Below the pieces are notes generated by a model. It was not told the origin of the DNA. It ran no database searches and was given only the letters and a program-made list of their open reading frames with translations. A DNA stretch of 11,715 bases from NCBI GenBank assembly GCA_003228395.1, contig QIDJ01000151.1:1-11715 (forward strand), in the 5' to 3' direction. The translations under genes and the position numbers were made by a program. The DNA is from Flammeovirgaceae bacterium. GTDB lineage: Bacteria; Bacteroidota; Bacteroidia; Cytophagales; Cyclobacteriaceae. Below, in pieces: positions 1 to 7,527 of the stretch; position 1 is the first letter of the stretch; each line of letters begins with the position of its first letter.

Positions 1-1
1 G

Positions 2-712
2 TTTTATTTTACAGGTTACTTTTTCTATATACTTTCTCTGCTTTTCGGAGGCCTGATGGGGTATTTGCTTTTTTTAAGGAATATACCGGAATCCAGGCCC
101 GTGACAGGTACGCTAACTATAAAAAAGCGAAGGGCCTACTGGCATATGGTATTTTTGCTGGTCATCATTTTAACTGTTATTTTTCAAAATTCAGAAATTA
201 TCAATCTGAAGCTGGCTGCTGTTTTTTCAAAAATCAGCCTGACGCTGTTTGGAGGTGGCTATGTGATGATCCCGATGCTGCATAGTATCATCGTTGAAAA
301 ATACAACTGGTTGAATTCAACGGAATTTATGGATGCTATTGCCCTTGGGCAGATCACGCCAGGGCCGATTCTGGTTAGCGCCACATTTATCGGTTACAAA
401 ATAGGCGGAATAACAGGCGCTTTTTTATCCACGATGGCTATTTTCGGACCTTCGGCCATGCTCATCATTTTTATAGCGGATATATTTAAGCGCGCAACGA
501 ATAACCGGTACTGGCTGGCCATACTTGAAGGATTGAAACCGGTAGTTGTTTCGTTTATTATTTCATCTTTGTTTATTCTGTTCGAGGCATCTTCAAATGT
601 ATGGTTTACTTTTGCAGTTTCTGCGGTTTCAGCCGTATTGCTGATCAGGTTTAAAATTAATTATCTGTATTTAATATTGATTTTCGGTATTGCCGGATTG
701 TTGTTTATTTAA
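2..712 (+). CDS. chrA: Chromate (CHR) family transporter, C-terminal half, cut by left edge
   Basis: Inner-membrane transporter of the CHR family, whose characterised members export chromate. The frame is open from base 2, so the gene starts outside the window; the ATG at base 56 is internal. The visible 236 residues start in a hydrophobic segment that looks like the end of the first CHR domain, followed by a basic linker (KKRR). A complete second CHR domain comes next, with the hallmark stretches LTLFGGGYVMIP and ALGQITPGPI, then ATFIGY and several hydrophobic helices up to the C-terminus. This fits the long two-domain form of about 400 residues, with the N-terminal domain missing here. The TAA at 710-712 lies only four bases before the sulfotransferase start, so the two are probably co-transcribed. 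Family assignment is strong. The substrate is inferred, because many CHR proteins have never been tested with chromate. Confidence 0.88.
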   Translation, partial: FYFTGYFFYILSLLFGGLMGYLLFLRNIPESRPVTGTLTIKKRRAYWHMVFLLVIILTVIFQNSEIINLKLAAVFSKISLTLFGGGYVMIPMLHSIIVEKYNWLNSTEFMDAIALGQITPGPILVSATFIGYKIGGITGAFLSTMAIFGPSAMLIIFIADIFKRATNNRYWLAILEGLKPVVVSFIISSLFILFEASSNVWFTFAVSAVSAVLLIRFKINYLYLILIFGIAGLLFI

Positions 713-716
713 AAGG

Positions 717-1733
717 ATGAATAAAATTGATTCCATACAAATTATTGGTACCCAACGATCCGGTTCGAATCTGCTTCGGTTAATCCTGAACCAATTCGAA
801 CAAGTGTCTGCGCCGCATCCTCCGCATATCCTGAAAACGTTCGTTCCGTTGATAACTTTTTACGGAAATCTTGAAAACGAACAAAACTTTATGCAACTGG
901 TTTCAGATGTCACAGATCTGCTAAACACGAATCCCGTTTCGTGGGGCATTGAAATGCAGGCAGACGATATACGAAAAGCCTGTAAAGCCAAAAATATTTA
1001 TGAAGTATTAAATGCGGTGTACCGGATAAAAGCCCGCCTGGACAATGCGGATATATGGTGCTGTAAAAGCATGCATAATGCCTATTATATCGCTGATATG
1101 GAAAGGCATGGTTTCAAACCGTTCTATATCTATCTATATCGTGACGGAAGGGATGTGGCTGCATCGTTTAGAAAAGCAATTGTTGGCCCCAAACATATTT
1201 ATCACATCGCCCACAAGTGGAAAAATGAACAGTTAAAAGCCCGGCAGGTGCTGGATAAGGTTGGTGAAAGCCGGTTTTTCAGTGTTAAATATGAGCAGCT
1301 TTTAAAAGATCCCGAGCAGGTTTTGCATACGCTCAGCGACAAACTGAATCTACCCTACAGCCCGGAAATTATGGCGTATTATAATTCAAAGGAATCAATC
1401 AATACGGCGTCTTCAGGACAAATGTGGGAAAATCTTACCAAGCCTATTATCAGGGATCATTACGGAATGTATGTAAATGAATTGTCCGATAATGATGTCA
1501 TGCTTTTCGATCTGATTGCAGGGAGTGTTTTAAAAGACCTGAATTATAACAACATACATTTGCAGCAACACCTCAACGGTGCTTTTACAACTGAACAGGT
1601 CAGGGAATTTGATCGGGTAAACGAAGAAATGGTGCGTAAAGTGCGTAAAAATGCTTCTCCCTCAGATCTCAAAAGGCGCTCAAGACAGGAAGAATTAATA
1701 AGAAATATTAAAGAAAGACTCGAAGTGGAATAG
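717..1733 (+). CDS. PAPS-dependent sulfotransferase family protein
   Basis: Predicted cytoplasmic enzyme that transfers sulfate from 3'-phosphoadenosine-5'-phosphosulfate (PAPS) to an unknown acceptor such as a glycan, lipid or small molecule. The 338-residue protein has the N-terminal 5'-phosphosulfate loop IGTQRSGSN (residues 10-18) and the 3'-phosphate motif YRDGRDVAASF (141-151), where Arg142 and Ser150 would bind the nucleotide. A later KYEQLLKDPEQ segment followed by a LNLPYSPE stretch is also typical of the family. The C-terminal 45 or so residues are charged and helix-like. I chose ATG 717 over the in-frame TTG at 690: the ATG gives a start directly before the first beta strand, while the TTG lies inside the upstream gene. 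AAAAGG immediately precedes the ATG, too close for a good Shine-Dalgarno site, which is not unusual in Bacteroidota. It sits four bases after the CHR transporter stop, implying an operon. No biosynthetic neighbour reveals the acceptor. Confidence 0.85.
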   Translation: MNKIDSIQIIGTQRSGSNLLRLILNQFEQVSAPHPPHILKTFVPLITFYGNLENEQNFMQLVSDVTDLLNTNPVSWGIEMQADDIRKACKAKNIYEVLNAVYRIKARLDNADIWCCKSMHNAYYIADMERHGFKPFYIYLYRDGRDVAASFRKAIVGPKHIYHIAHKWKNEQLKARQVLDKVGESRFFSVKYEQLLKDPEQVLHTLSDKLNLPYSPEIMAYYNSKESINTASSGQMWENLTKPIIRDHYGMYVNELSDNDVMLFDLIAGSVLKDLNYNNIHLQQHLNGAFTTEQVREFDRVNEEMVRKVRKNASPSDLKRRSRQEELIRNIKERLEVE

Positions 1734-1929
1734 CTTGTTATATTAATATACGTTTGACAGTTCCTACATAGAGTCCGATTTCCTAAAACTTAATCTTGTA
1801 TCATTACGGGATTTTGCCTATTAGATATAGCTGGTAATATTAAGCTTTCTTGATTTTTTAAGTAGTATAAATAATATTCTTTCAGAACTTTAATATCTTT
1901 AGTTAGCAGAAATATTTTATGTGGTTGTG

Positions 1930-2121
1930 ATGCCTGAAAATTGTAATATACCGGGAAAATTAGTTCATATTATCTTTACCTTTCTGATGCTGCTGTCGTT
2001 TGAAAGCCACAGTCAGATTTTTATTGAAACTGGAGAAAATGCAGGGGTTGAACATGCTGTCCAATTGAACGTATTGATGGGGGGTGGCGTAACTTTGCTT
2101 GATTACAATAACTGGTTTTGA
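1930..2121 (+). pseudogene. N-terminal fragment of frameshifted secreted VCBS/FG-GAP protein
   Basis: Short frame of 63 codons carrying the export signal of the gene that continues in another frame downstream. After a polar start (MPENCN) there is a lysine and a hydrophobic core (VHIIFTFLMLL) ending near SFESHSQ, a convincing Sec signal peptide. The mature part then begins FIETGENAGVEHA and runs into GGGVTLLDYNN, which is how a first VCBS/FG-GAP repeat begins. The calcium loop DYNNDGxxD is never completed: after DYNN come only Trp, Phe and a TGA stop at 2119-2121. The family's continuation resumes in the +1 frame from about 2102. I prefer ATG 1930 to GTG 1921. Upstream, TATCTTTA at 1894-1901 is one base from the Bacteroidota -7 element but lacks a partner -33 box, so I do not call a promoter. 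Confidence 0.7.
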
Positions 2122-3643
2122 TCCCAAGTGCTATCCGAATTACCTCTATATAAATCAAGGAGACGGGACGTTTGCCGAACAAGCGGTAGCCTACGGTGTA
2201 GCTAACCTGGGTTGTGGGCTGGCCACTGCATTAACGGATTATGACCGGGATGGAGATATAGATATTATGGTAGCCAATGACTTTGGTCCCTGGCATATTT
2301 CAAATACACTTTACCAAAACAATTATCCGGCAGTTGGTTTTAGCAATTTTACAGTAGAATCAGGCTTCGAAGCCAAAATTTACGGGATGGGAATTGCCAT
2401 TGGCGATATTAACAATGATCTGAACTATGATTATTATGTAACTAATCTTGGCCGAAACATCCTTTTATTGTCGAACGGAGATGGTATGCTGACAGATATA
2501 ACCACCTCCGCAGGTGTTGAGGATGAATTTGTAAATGATCTTTTCACAACAGGGTGGGGCAGCTCTTTTCTGGATTATAACAACGACGGATATGTAGATC
2601 TGTTTGTGAACAATGGCTGGATTCCCACAGGCGCCGAATTTGTTGCCAATGCTGAAAATAATCCAAACCGGATGTTCAGAAATAATGGCGACAACACCTT
2701 TACGGATATAACGGAGGATTCGGGAGTTGGATATGAGCAAATGGGGCGTGGCTCGGCCTGCTTCGACTATGATAATGATGGCGATCTGGATATGATATCG
2801 GTAGCAATCAAAAGAGATGTGAATGCGGCAACACGGGTTCAGTTTTACGAAAACAATGATGACAATGTGAATATGGTGTATGATCCTGATGTAAATTTGC
2901 TGTTAACTGTTGAGGAAGATATAAGTCAGGTCGAATTTGCCACAGTGATTTGCAATGAAAATCCAACCCTGATTACCCTCTCAAAAACAACAGTGGGTAC
3001 GTCGTATTATTTATATAATCTGAGTGATGCTGCCAAGGTTGGAGAAATGCAGATTTCTGAAGGCAATCCGCTTACTTTCAGTACAGGTACGGTTCAGCAA
3101 AACACAAATTATCAGATCAGGTTGATGCAAAATGGATTGACCCTTGCACTTGATACGGTTATTCAAAAGATAGTGACGCCTTTGCAGCCGCAGATTACAA
3201 TGGAAGATTCGTTGCTGACATCTTCAGAAGGGATAAGCTACAAATGGTTCAGAGACGGGGAGCTCATTTCAACGGACCGTGCCATTGTGGCGGTCGAATC
3301 AGGTGAATATTGGGTTGATGTAGTTGATACATATGGATGTACGGGTACGTCTGAATCTCAGTTCGTACAGATTGTAACCGGTTTGGAAAAGACAATGTTG
3401 GAAGGTATTACCATTTACCCAAATCCCTCAAATGGCCGGTTTGAAATTACATATCCGCATATCAATGATAAAGTCAGCTTCAGATTATATAATAGCATAG
3501 GGCAGCAGGTTGTACCTGTCATTTACGTTAAAGAAAACAAAAACCTAACCATTAATATTACTCAGCACCCTGCAGGTCTTTATTTTTTAAAGATCGTTAC
3601 CGGTAAAAGGTCAAAATCATATATTTTGAGTAAATATGATTGA
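2099..3643 (+). CDS. VCBS/FG-GAP repeat protein with T9SS type A sorting domain; main part of a frameshifted gene
   Basis: Main body of a secreted or surface-attached beta-propeller-like protein. Residues from about 10 to 255 hold VCBS/FG-GAP repeats with calcium-loop motifs DYDRDGDID (47-55), DINNDLNYD (103-111, degenerate), DYNNDGYVD (159-167) and DYDNDGDLD (223-231), alternating with PNYLYINQGDGTF and PNRMFRNNGDNTF blade strands. A segment of unclear identity follows, then an Ig-like stretch (YKWFRDGELIS, then SGEYWVDVVDTYGC). Last is a T9SS type A sorting domain (ITIYPNPSNGRF at 437-448, LYNSIGQQV, AGLYFLKIV), which directs export across the outer membrane. No ASPIC/UnbV domain follows the repeats. 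The only start in this frame near the 5' end is a TTG at 2099 inside the previous fragment. Without the signal peptide at 1930-2121 the product could not enter the Sec-T9SS route, so this is half of a broken gene or of one split by an assembly error. Binding partner or activity unknown. Confidence 0.8.
   Translation: MITITGFDPKCYPNYLYINQGDGTFAEQAVAYGVANLGCGLATALTDYDRDGDIDIMVANDFGPWHISNTLYQNNYPAVGFSNFTVESGFEAKIYGMGIAIGDINNDLNYDYYVTNLGRNILLLSNGDGMLTDITTSAGVEDEFVNDLFTTGWGSSFLDYNNDGYVDLFVNNGWIPTGAEFVANAENNPNRMFRNNGDNTFTDITEDSGVGYEQMGRGSACFDYDNDGDLDMISVAIKRDVNAATRVQFYENNDDNVNMVYDPDVNLLLTVEEDISQVEFATVICNENPTLITLSKTTVGTSYYLYNLSDAAKVGEMQISEGNPLTFSTGTVQQNTNYQIRLMQNGLTLALDTVIQKIVTPLQPQITMEDSLLTSSEGISYKWFRDGELISTDRAIVAVESGEYWVDVVDTYGCTGTSESQFVQIVTGLEKTMLEGITIYPNPSNGRFEITYPHINDKVSFRLYNSIGQQVVPVIYVKENKNLTINITQHPAGLYFLKIVTGKRSKSYILSKYD
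2101..2121 (+). other. Frameshift/deletion junction in the VCBS gene
   Basis: Here the reading frame of the signal-peptide fragment (LDYNN, then Trp, Phe, stop) gives way to the +1 frame (ITGFDPK and onwards). Intact repeats in this same protein read DYNNDGYVDLFV, so the DG-x-x-D calcium-binding part of the first loop is absent. Placing a family-like eight-residue stretch between DYNN and TG would need 24 bases plus the AC of an ACT codon, 26 in all. That is 3n+2, exactly the phase change seen. The short repeat AAC/AC at the edges would suit slippage or recombination. The exact size is inferred. Confidence 0.6.
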
Positions 3644-3652
3644 CCGTTTTCA

Positions 3653-3689
3653 GCATTTGGCAAATGAGACCGGTTCGGATGCCAAATGC
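3653..3689. repeat. 10-bp perfect inverted repeat, possible bidirectional terminator
   Basis: GCATTTGGCA (3653-3662) and TGCCAAATGC (3680-3689) are exact reverse complements around a 17-base loop. They lie between the convergent VCBS gene (stop at 3643) and the pterin enzyme (stop at 3778), where transcripts from both sides must end. The left arm also overlaps a second palindrome, CATTTG-G-CAAATG (3654-3666), so two mutually exclusive hairpins are possible. No clear U-tract follows on either strand, so a classical intrinsic terminator is not shown. The remaining bases to 3777 are AT-rich with no gene. Confidence 0.5.
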
Positions 3690-3777
3690 GATATTAAAAA
3701 ATTACAATAAAATTTTTACAAAATAATCCCGTGAGCGTTTAGCTATGATTTGATCCGGGCAGAATTATATAGGGGAG

Positions 3778-4197
3778 TTATTCTCCGAAATACGCCACAA
3801 AATTTCGTGGCGTTTCAACCAGTTTTAATTTATACAGTGTGCCGTAACCGGTTATTTCTTTTATGGCAGGTTCAAGAATTTTCCAGAATTCTATAATAAG
3901 CACTTCACAACTGGCTATTTTTCCCTGCATGAAGGGCACGTCGAGGTTAATATTTTTATGATCCACCTGATCGATAATCTCTTTCCGAATCAGCAGGCTC
4001 AACTTTTTCAGGTCCACGATAAAGCCTGTTTCAGGATCAGGCATTCCTTTTACAGTCACAAAAAGCTCAAAATTGTGGCCATGTCCGTTTTCATTTGCGC
4101 AGGGTCCGAATACTTTATCATTCTTAGCTTTGCTCCATGCGGGATTCCAAAGTCTGTGGGCAGCATTAAAATGCTCTTTTCTGGTAACATAAACCAT
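3778..4197 (-). CDS. 6-pyruvoyl-tetrahydropterin synthase / 6-carboxytetrahydropterin synthase family (COG0720)
   Basis: Zinc-dependent pterin enzyme acting on 7,8-dihydroneopterin triphosphate, giving either 6-carboxytetrahydropterin (QueD, the queuosine route) or 6-pyruvoyltetrahydropterin (the biopterin route). The 139 residues are full length. Zinc ligands are His14 (FNAAHRL) and His39/His41 (NGHGHNF); catalytic residues are Cys33, Asp79-His80 (VDHKN) and Glu128 (ETPRNF). The spacing from Cys33 to HGH is C-x5-HGH, as in animal PTPS and many Bacteroidota homologues, not the C-x3-HGH of E. coli QueD. The substrate-site PTAEN-type motif is divergent here (ASCEV, residues 95-99). No queC, queE or queF lies nearby to settle the pathway. 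Transcribed divergently from the DUF255 gene; a -7-like box lies 24 bases upstream. Family is secure, exact product is not. Confidence 0.9.
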   Translation of the reverse strand: MVYVTRKEHFNAAHRLWNPAWSKAKNDKVFGPCANENGHGHNFELFVTVKGMPDPETGFIVDLKKLSLLIRKEIIDQVDHKNINLDVPFMQGKIASCEVLIIEFWKILEPAIKEITGYGTLYKLKLVETPRNFVAYFGE

Positions 4198-4220
4198 TCG
4201 TACGGCATTAAATATTGCTG

Positions 4221-4228
4221 CAAATATA
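4221..4228 (-). promoter_or_regulatory. Bacteroidota -7 element upstream of the pterin synthase gene
   Basis: Read on the minus strand the bases are TATATTTG, a full match to the Bacteroidota -7 consensus TAnnTTTG. The predicted transcription start is about 15-20 bases before the ATG at 4197. No TTTG or TTG appears at the -33 distance; the sequence there is a run of T and A, so the call rests on the -7 box and its position alone. Confidence 0.45.
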
Positions 4229-4286
4229 AATTTTTGGAGAGTTAAAAAATAAAATGTTAGTATTTTCGTCGGTCAGACTACAATTT

Positions 4287-6398
4287 ATGAATATCAGAAC
4301 AGGAATAATCATTGTTTTAACCGGGTTCCTTTGTATGAATACAAACGGATGTGCGCAGGAAGGTAATTCGGAAGGAGATGAACAGGAGAAGGGGCATGCG
4401 TTTACCAATGCGCTCATCAATGAGTCGAGTCCGTATTTGCTGCAACACGCACACAACCCTGTAAACTGGTACCCGTGGGGTGAAAAAGCGCTGCAAAAAG
4501 CAAAATCGGAAGGCAAGCTGATGATCATAAGTATCGGGTATTCCGCCTGCCACTGGTGCCATGTGATGGAGCGCGAATCGTATGAAGACACAACCGTGGC
4601 CCGGATTATGAATGAACATTATATATCCATCAAAATCGACCGCGAAGAACGCCCGGATATAGACCAGGTGTATATCGAAGCCGCCCAGATGCTGATCGGA
4701 AGTGCAGGGTGGCCGCTGAATGTAATCACGTTGCCTGACGCCACTCCTGTATTTGCCGGCACCTATTTTCCGCGTGACAGATGGATTAACATAATTAAAC
4801 AGGTGCAGGAAGTGTATGAACAAGACCCGGAACGGTTGACTACCCAGGCACAGAAAATTATGACCAACCTGAAACAATACAATGCGGCAGGAGAATATGG
4901 TGAACAAAATGTTTCAAAAACCGATATCGCACTGGCTGTGGATAAATGGAAAGGCAAAATGGATAAAAAACATGGCGGTTTGCAGTCCACTATAAAATTT
5001 CCATTGCCCGGCAGCCTGCATCAACTTTTAAACTACGGGTACCTGAAAAAAGATAAAAAAGCGCTGGAGCTGGCAGAACTAACGCTTGACAGAATGGCGC
5101 TCGGAGGTATTTTTGATCATGTAGGAGGCGGATTTCACAGATACACCGTTGAGCCGACCTGGCAGATCCCGCATTTTGAAAAGATGTTGTATGATAACGG
5201 ACAACTCATGTCGCTGTATGCTGCCGGTTACCAGGTATTCGGGAAAGAAATTTACCTCAATGTGCTTGATAAAACACTCCGGTTTATTACTACTGAAATG
5301 ATGAATACAGAAGGCGGATTTTATTCTTCTTATGATGCTGACAGTGAAGGTGAAGAAGGAAAATATTACGTCTGGTCATCCGGTGAAATTGAATCGCTGC
5401 TGAAAGATGCCACCCCCATATTTAAGGATTATTACCTGATAACGCAAAAAGGCAACTGGGAGAAAGGGTATAATATACTCCATGCAAAGGATACACCTGA
5501 AGCTTATTTCAGTAAATCCGAAACTAACATTTCGCTTGACGAAAACCTGGAAATACTCCGGAAAGCAAGAAATAATCGGGTAAAGCCCGGCCTCGATGAA
5601 AAGGTGCTCACGGCATGGAATGCATTGATGATGCAGGGATTTATTGATGCTTATAGGGCTACTGGAAACGATGGCTACCTCGAAACGGCATTAAAGAATG
5701 CAGATTTTTTAATAAACAGGCAATTGGATGACGATGGCAGGCTCAACCGGAATTACAAAGATGGAAAATCAAGTATAAATGCTTTTTTTGATGATTATGC
5801 ATTTACGATCAGGGCTTTTATAAGCTTATACCAGGTTACTTTTGATATCATCTGGCTGGAACGGGCAGTAAAGTTAAGCGACTATAGCATCGCACACTTT
5901 TATGATGCGGATAGAAAACTGTTTCGTTATAAATCCGATCTTGACGAAGCGCTGATTGTGAGCAAGTTTCCGGTAAATGATAATGTAATTCCATCGGGAA
6001 ATTCGGTGATGGCAAACAACTTGTTTGTGTTGGGCAATCTTTTTTATGAGGAAAAGCCGGGTTATCTCGAAATGGTAAACGGTATGCTTGACGTGGTAGC
6101 GGAGAGATTCAAAGAATCCCCGTATTACCACTATGGCTGGATGCCGGTATTTTATAACAATGTCAATGGATTCTATGAAATCGCCATTGTAGGAGATGAA
6201 TTTGACCTTGCCATGAAGGAAATGCAAAGGCATTACATACCTGATGCTATTTACCTGGGTGGCCAGGATGATCAGGGACTGTCGTTACTAAATGATAAAC
6301 TGGTGGCAGGAATGACTTATATTTACGTTTGCCAGAATAAATTCTGTAAGCTGCCTGTGGATGATCCGGAAAAGGCCATTGCGCTGATTGAAAGGTGA
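4287..6398 (+). CDS. Thioredoxin-like DUF255 protein (YyaL / SSP411 family), exported
   Basis: Large conserved protein of unresolved function pairing an N-terminal thioredoxin-like (DUF255) domain with a C-terminal six-hairpin-glycosidase-like helical domain; relatives include B. subtilis YyaL and mammalian SPATA20/SSP411. Numbering from ATG 4287 (703 residues), residues 1-22 form a signal peptide (hydrophobic [10 protein letters not shown]) ending TNGC22-AQ, a possible but non-ideal lipobox. The family signature [20 protein letters not shown] spans 45-64. The redox motif is CHWC at 88-91 ([11 protein letters not shown]), followed by [11 protein letters not shown] and GWPLNV. The helical part includes [26 protein letters not shown] and [16 protein letters not shown]. 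Length is normal for the family. An in-frame ATG at 4254 is possible, but it would place a hydrophilic extension before the signal peptide. Nothing nearby names a substrate; a disulfide or thiol role is inferred from CxxC only. Confidence 0.88.
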   Translation: MNIRTGIIIVLTGFLCMNTNGCAQEGNSEGDEQEKGHAFTNALINESSPYLLQHAHNPVNWYPWGEKALQKAKSEGKLMIISIGYSACHWCHVMERESYEDTTVARIMNEHYISIKIDREERPDIDQVYIEAAQMLIGSAGWPLNVITLPDATPVFAGTYFPRDRWINIIKQVQEVYEQDPERLTTQAQKIMTNLKQYNAAGEYGEQNVSKTDIALAVDKWKGKMDKKHGGLQSTIKFPLPGSLHQLLNYGYLKKDKKALELAELTLDRMALGGIFDHVGGGFHRYTVEPTWQIPHFEKMLYDNGQLMSLYAAGYQVFGKEIYLNVLDKTLRFITTEMMNTEGGFYSSYDADSEGEEGKYYVWSSGEIESLLKDATPIFKDYYLITQKGNWEKGYNILHAKDTPEAYFSKSETNISLDENLEILRKARNNRVKPGLDEKVLTAWNALMMQGFIDAYRATGNDGYLETALKNADFLINRQLDDDGRLNRNYKDGKSSINAFFDDYAFTIRAFISLYQVTFDIIWLERAVKLSDYSIAHFYDADRKLFRYKSDLDEALIVSKFPVNDNVIPSGNSVMANNLFVLGNLFYEEKPGYLEMVNGMLDVVAERFKESPYYHYGWMPVFYNNVNGFYEIAIVGDEFDLAMKEMQRHYIPDAIYLGGQDDQGLSLLNDKLVAGMTYIYVCQNKFCKLPVDDPEKAIALIER

Positions 6399-6557
6399 AT
6401 AAAGATATATGTATATGCGTTCAGGTCGTACAAGATTTAAACATTTGAATAATAAAATTGAAAGAGCTTTAGCCCCGTAAAAATTACTGTCCTGAATGTA
6501 ACTCCTGATGGATTATACCTAGAAAGAAATACTGAATATTTACGTAACTGACTGTAT

Positions 6558-7517
6558 ATGATTGTAATAACAGGAGCCGCCGGCTTTATCGGAAGCTATT
6601 TGACAGGAAGTCTGAATAAAAATAATTTTAATGCGTTAATCGCGGTTGACGAATTCAGTAATACATTAAAGAATTATAACCTGGAGGGAAAGCATATTTC
6701 TGAACGCATTCACCGGGATGACTTTTTTAACTGGCTCGACAACAATCAGCATGAAGTGGAATTTATATTTCATCTTGGCGCGCGAACGAATACTACAGAG
6801 TTTGACAGGGACTTGCTATGGCGTTTAAATACGGATTATTCCAAAACCATGTGGCAGAAGTGTGCAGTGTATCAGATTCCGCTGGTATATGCCTCTTCTG
6901 CAGCTACGTACGGATTGGGAGAAATCGGGTACGACGACAATGAAAAGCTTATTCCGAAATTGAAGCCGCTCAATCCATACGGGGAGTCGAAAAATGAGTT
7001 TGACAAATGGGTACTAAAACAGGAGCAAAAACCCTACTACTGGACAGGATTAAAATTTTTCAACGTTTTCGGACCCGGCGAGGAACATAAAGGCCGTATG
7101 GCCTCAGTTATATGGCATGCATTTCATCAGATTCGAAAAACAGGGAAAATGAAGTTGTTCAGGTCGCATAACCTGGATTATAAAGACGGCGAACAAAAAC
7201 GTGACTTTGTATATGTAAAGGATGTTGCCGACGTCATGCTTTTTCTTATGCACCACCGCAAAAACCCGGGTATCTACAACCTGGGTTGCGGAGAAGCACG
7301 CACCTTTCTTGATCTCACAAGAGCGACATTCAATGCCATGGAAAAGCCGGAAAATATTGAGTTTATTGATACTCCGGAAGACATTCGCAATAATTATCAG
7401 TATTACACTGAAGCTAAAATGGCAAAATTGAAGGCTATTGGGTTTGCAAAGCCATTTCATTCACTGGAAGATGGTGTGGAGCAATATGTCCGGGAACATC
7501 TGATGAAGATTGCTTAG
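6558..7517 (+). CDS. hldD: ADP-L-glycero-D-manno-heptose 6-epimerase
   Basis: Short-chain dehydrogenase-type epimerase that converts ADP-D-glycero-D-manno-heptose to the L-glycero form, the last step in making the activated heptose of the lipopolysaccharide inner core; it acts in the cytoplasm with bound NADP. The 319 residues match the family's usual length. The Rossmann glycine motif TGAAGFIG is at 5-12, the SSAATYG strand at 113-119, and the catalytic YxxxK pair is Tyr141-Lys145 (YGESK). FFNVFGPGEEHKGRMASV (167-184) contains Lys178, at the position of the second catalytic base reported for the E. coli enzyme. KRDFVYVKDVADV is a further hallmark. The start ATG sits immediately before the first beta strand. 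No other heptose genes (hldE, gmhA, gmhB) are in the window. The gap from the DUF255 gene is 159 bases with no clear promoter. The stop codon lies in a palindrome shared with clpX. Confidence 0.93.
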   Translation: MIVITGAAGFIGSYLTGSLNKNNFNALIAVDEFSNTLKNYNLEGKHISERIHRDDFFNWLDNNQHEVEFIFHLGARTNTTEFDRDLLWRLNTDYSKTMWQKCAVYQIPLVYASSAATYGLGEIGYDDNEKLIPKLKPLNPYGESKNEFDKWVLKQEQKPYYWTGLKFFNVFGPGEEHKGRMASVIWHAFHQIRKTGKMKLFRSHNLDYKDGEQKRDFVYVKDVADVMLFLMHHRKNPGIYNLGCGEARTFLDLTRATFNAMEKPENIEFIDTPEDIRNNYQYYTEAKMAKLKAIGFAKPFHSLEDGVEQYVREHLMKIA

Positions 7518-7527
7518 TGACCTAAGC
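7512..7527. terminator. Hairpin formed by the convergent stop codons of hldD and clpX
   Basis: GCTTAG (7512-7517) and CTAAGC (7522-7527) are a perfect 6-bp inverted repeat around TGAC. Each arm is the last codon plus stop of one gene: both hldD and clpX end in alanine GCT followed by TAG, in opposite directions, four bases apart. The stem could help end transcripts from both sides. It is short, only half GC, and not followed by a U-tract on either strand, so terminator activity is a guess. Confidence 0.35.

Noticed and set aside
690..716. TTG start adding nine residues to the sulfotransferase
   Set aside because: It lies inside the transporter gene and adds a cysteine-rich non-homologous extension; ATG 717 fits the family's N-terminus.
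1894..1901. TATCTTTA as a promoter -7 box for the VCBS gene
   Set aside because: It misses the final G of TAnnTTTG and has no TTG/TTTG at the right distance, so the evidence is too thin to call.
4254..4286. Earlier in-frame ATG for the DUF255 protein
   Set aside because: It would put 11 extra residues before a clear signal peptide; ATG 4287 gives a normal signal sequence. I cannot fully exclude it.
4317..4907. 196-codon open frame on the minus strand
   Set aside because: It is antisense to the strongly conserved DUF255 domain including the CHWC motif, and its translation resembles no known family; it is a shadow of the real gene.
6409..6480. 23-codon basic ORF in the gap before hldD
   Set aside because: It is too short, with no recognisable ribosome site or similarity, and lies in an AT-rich gap where such ORFs arise by chance.
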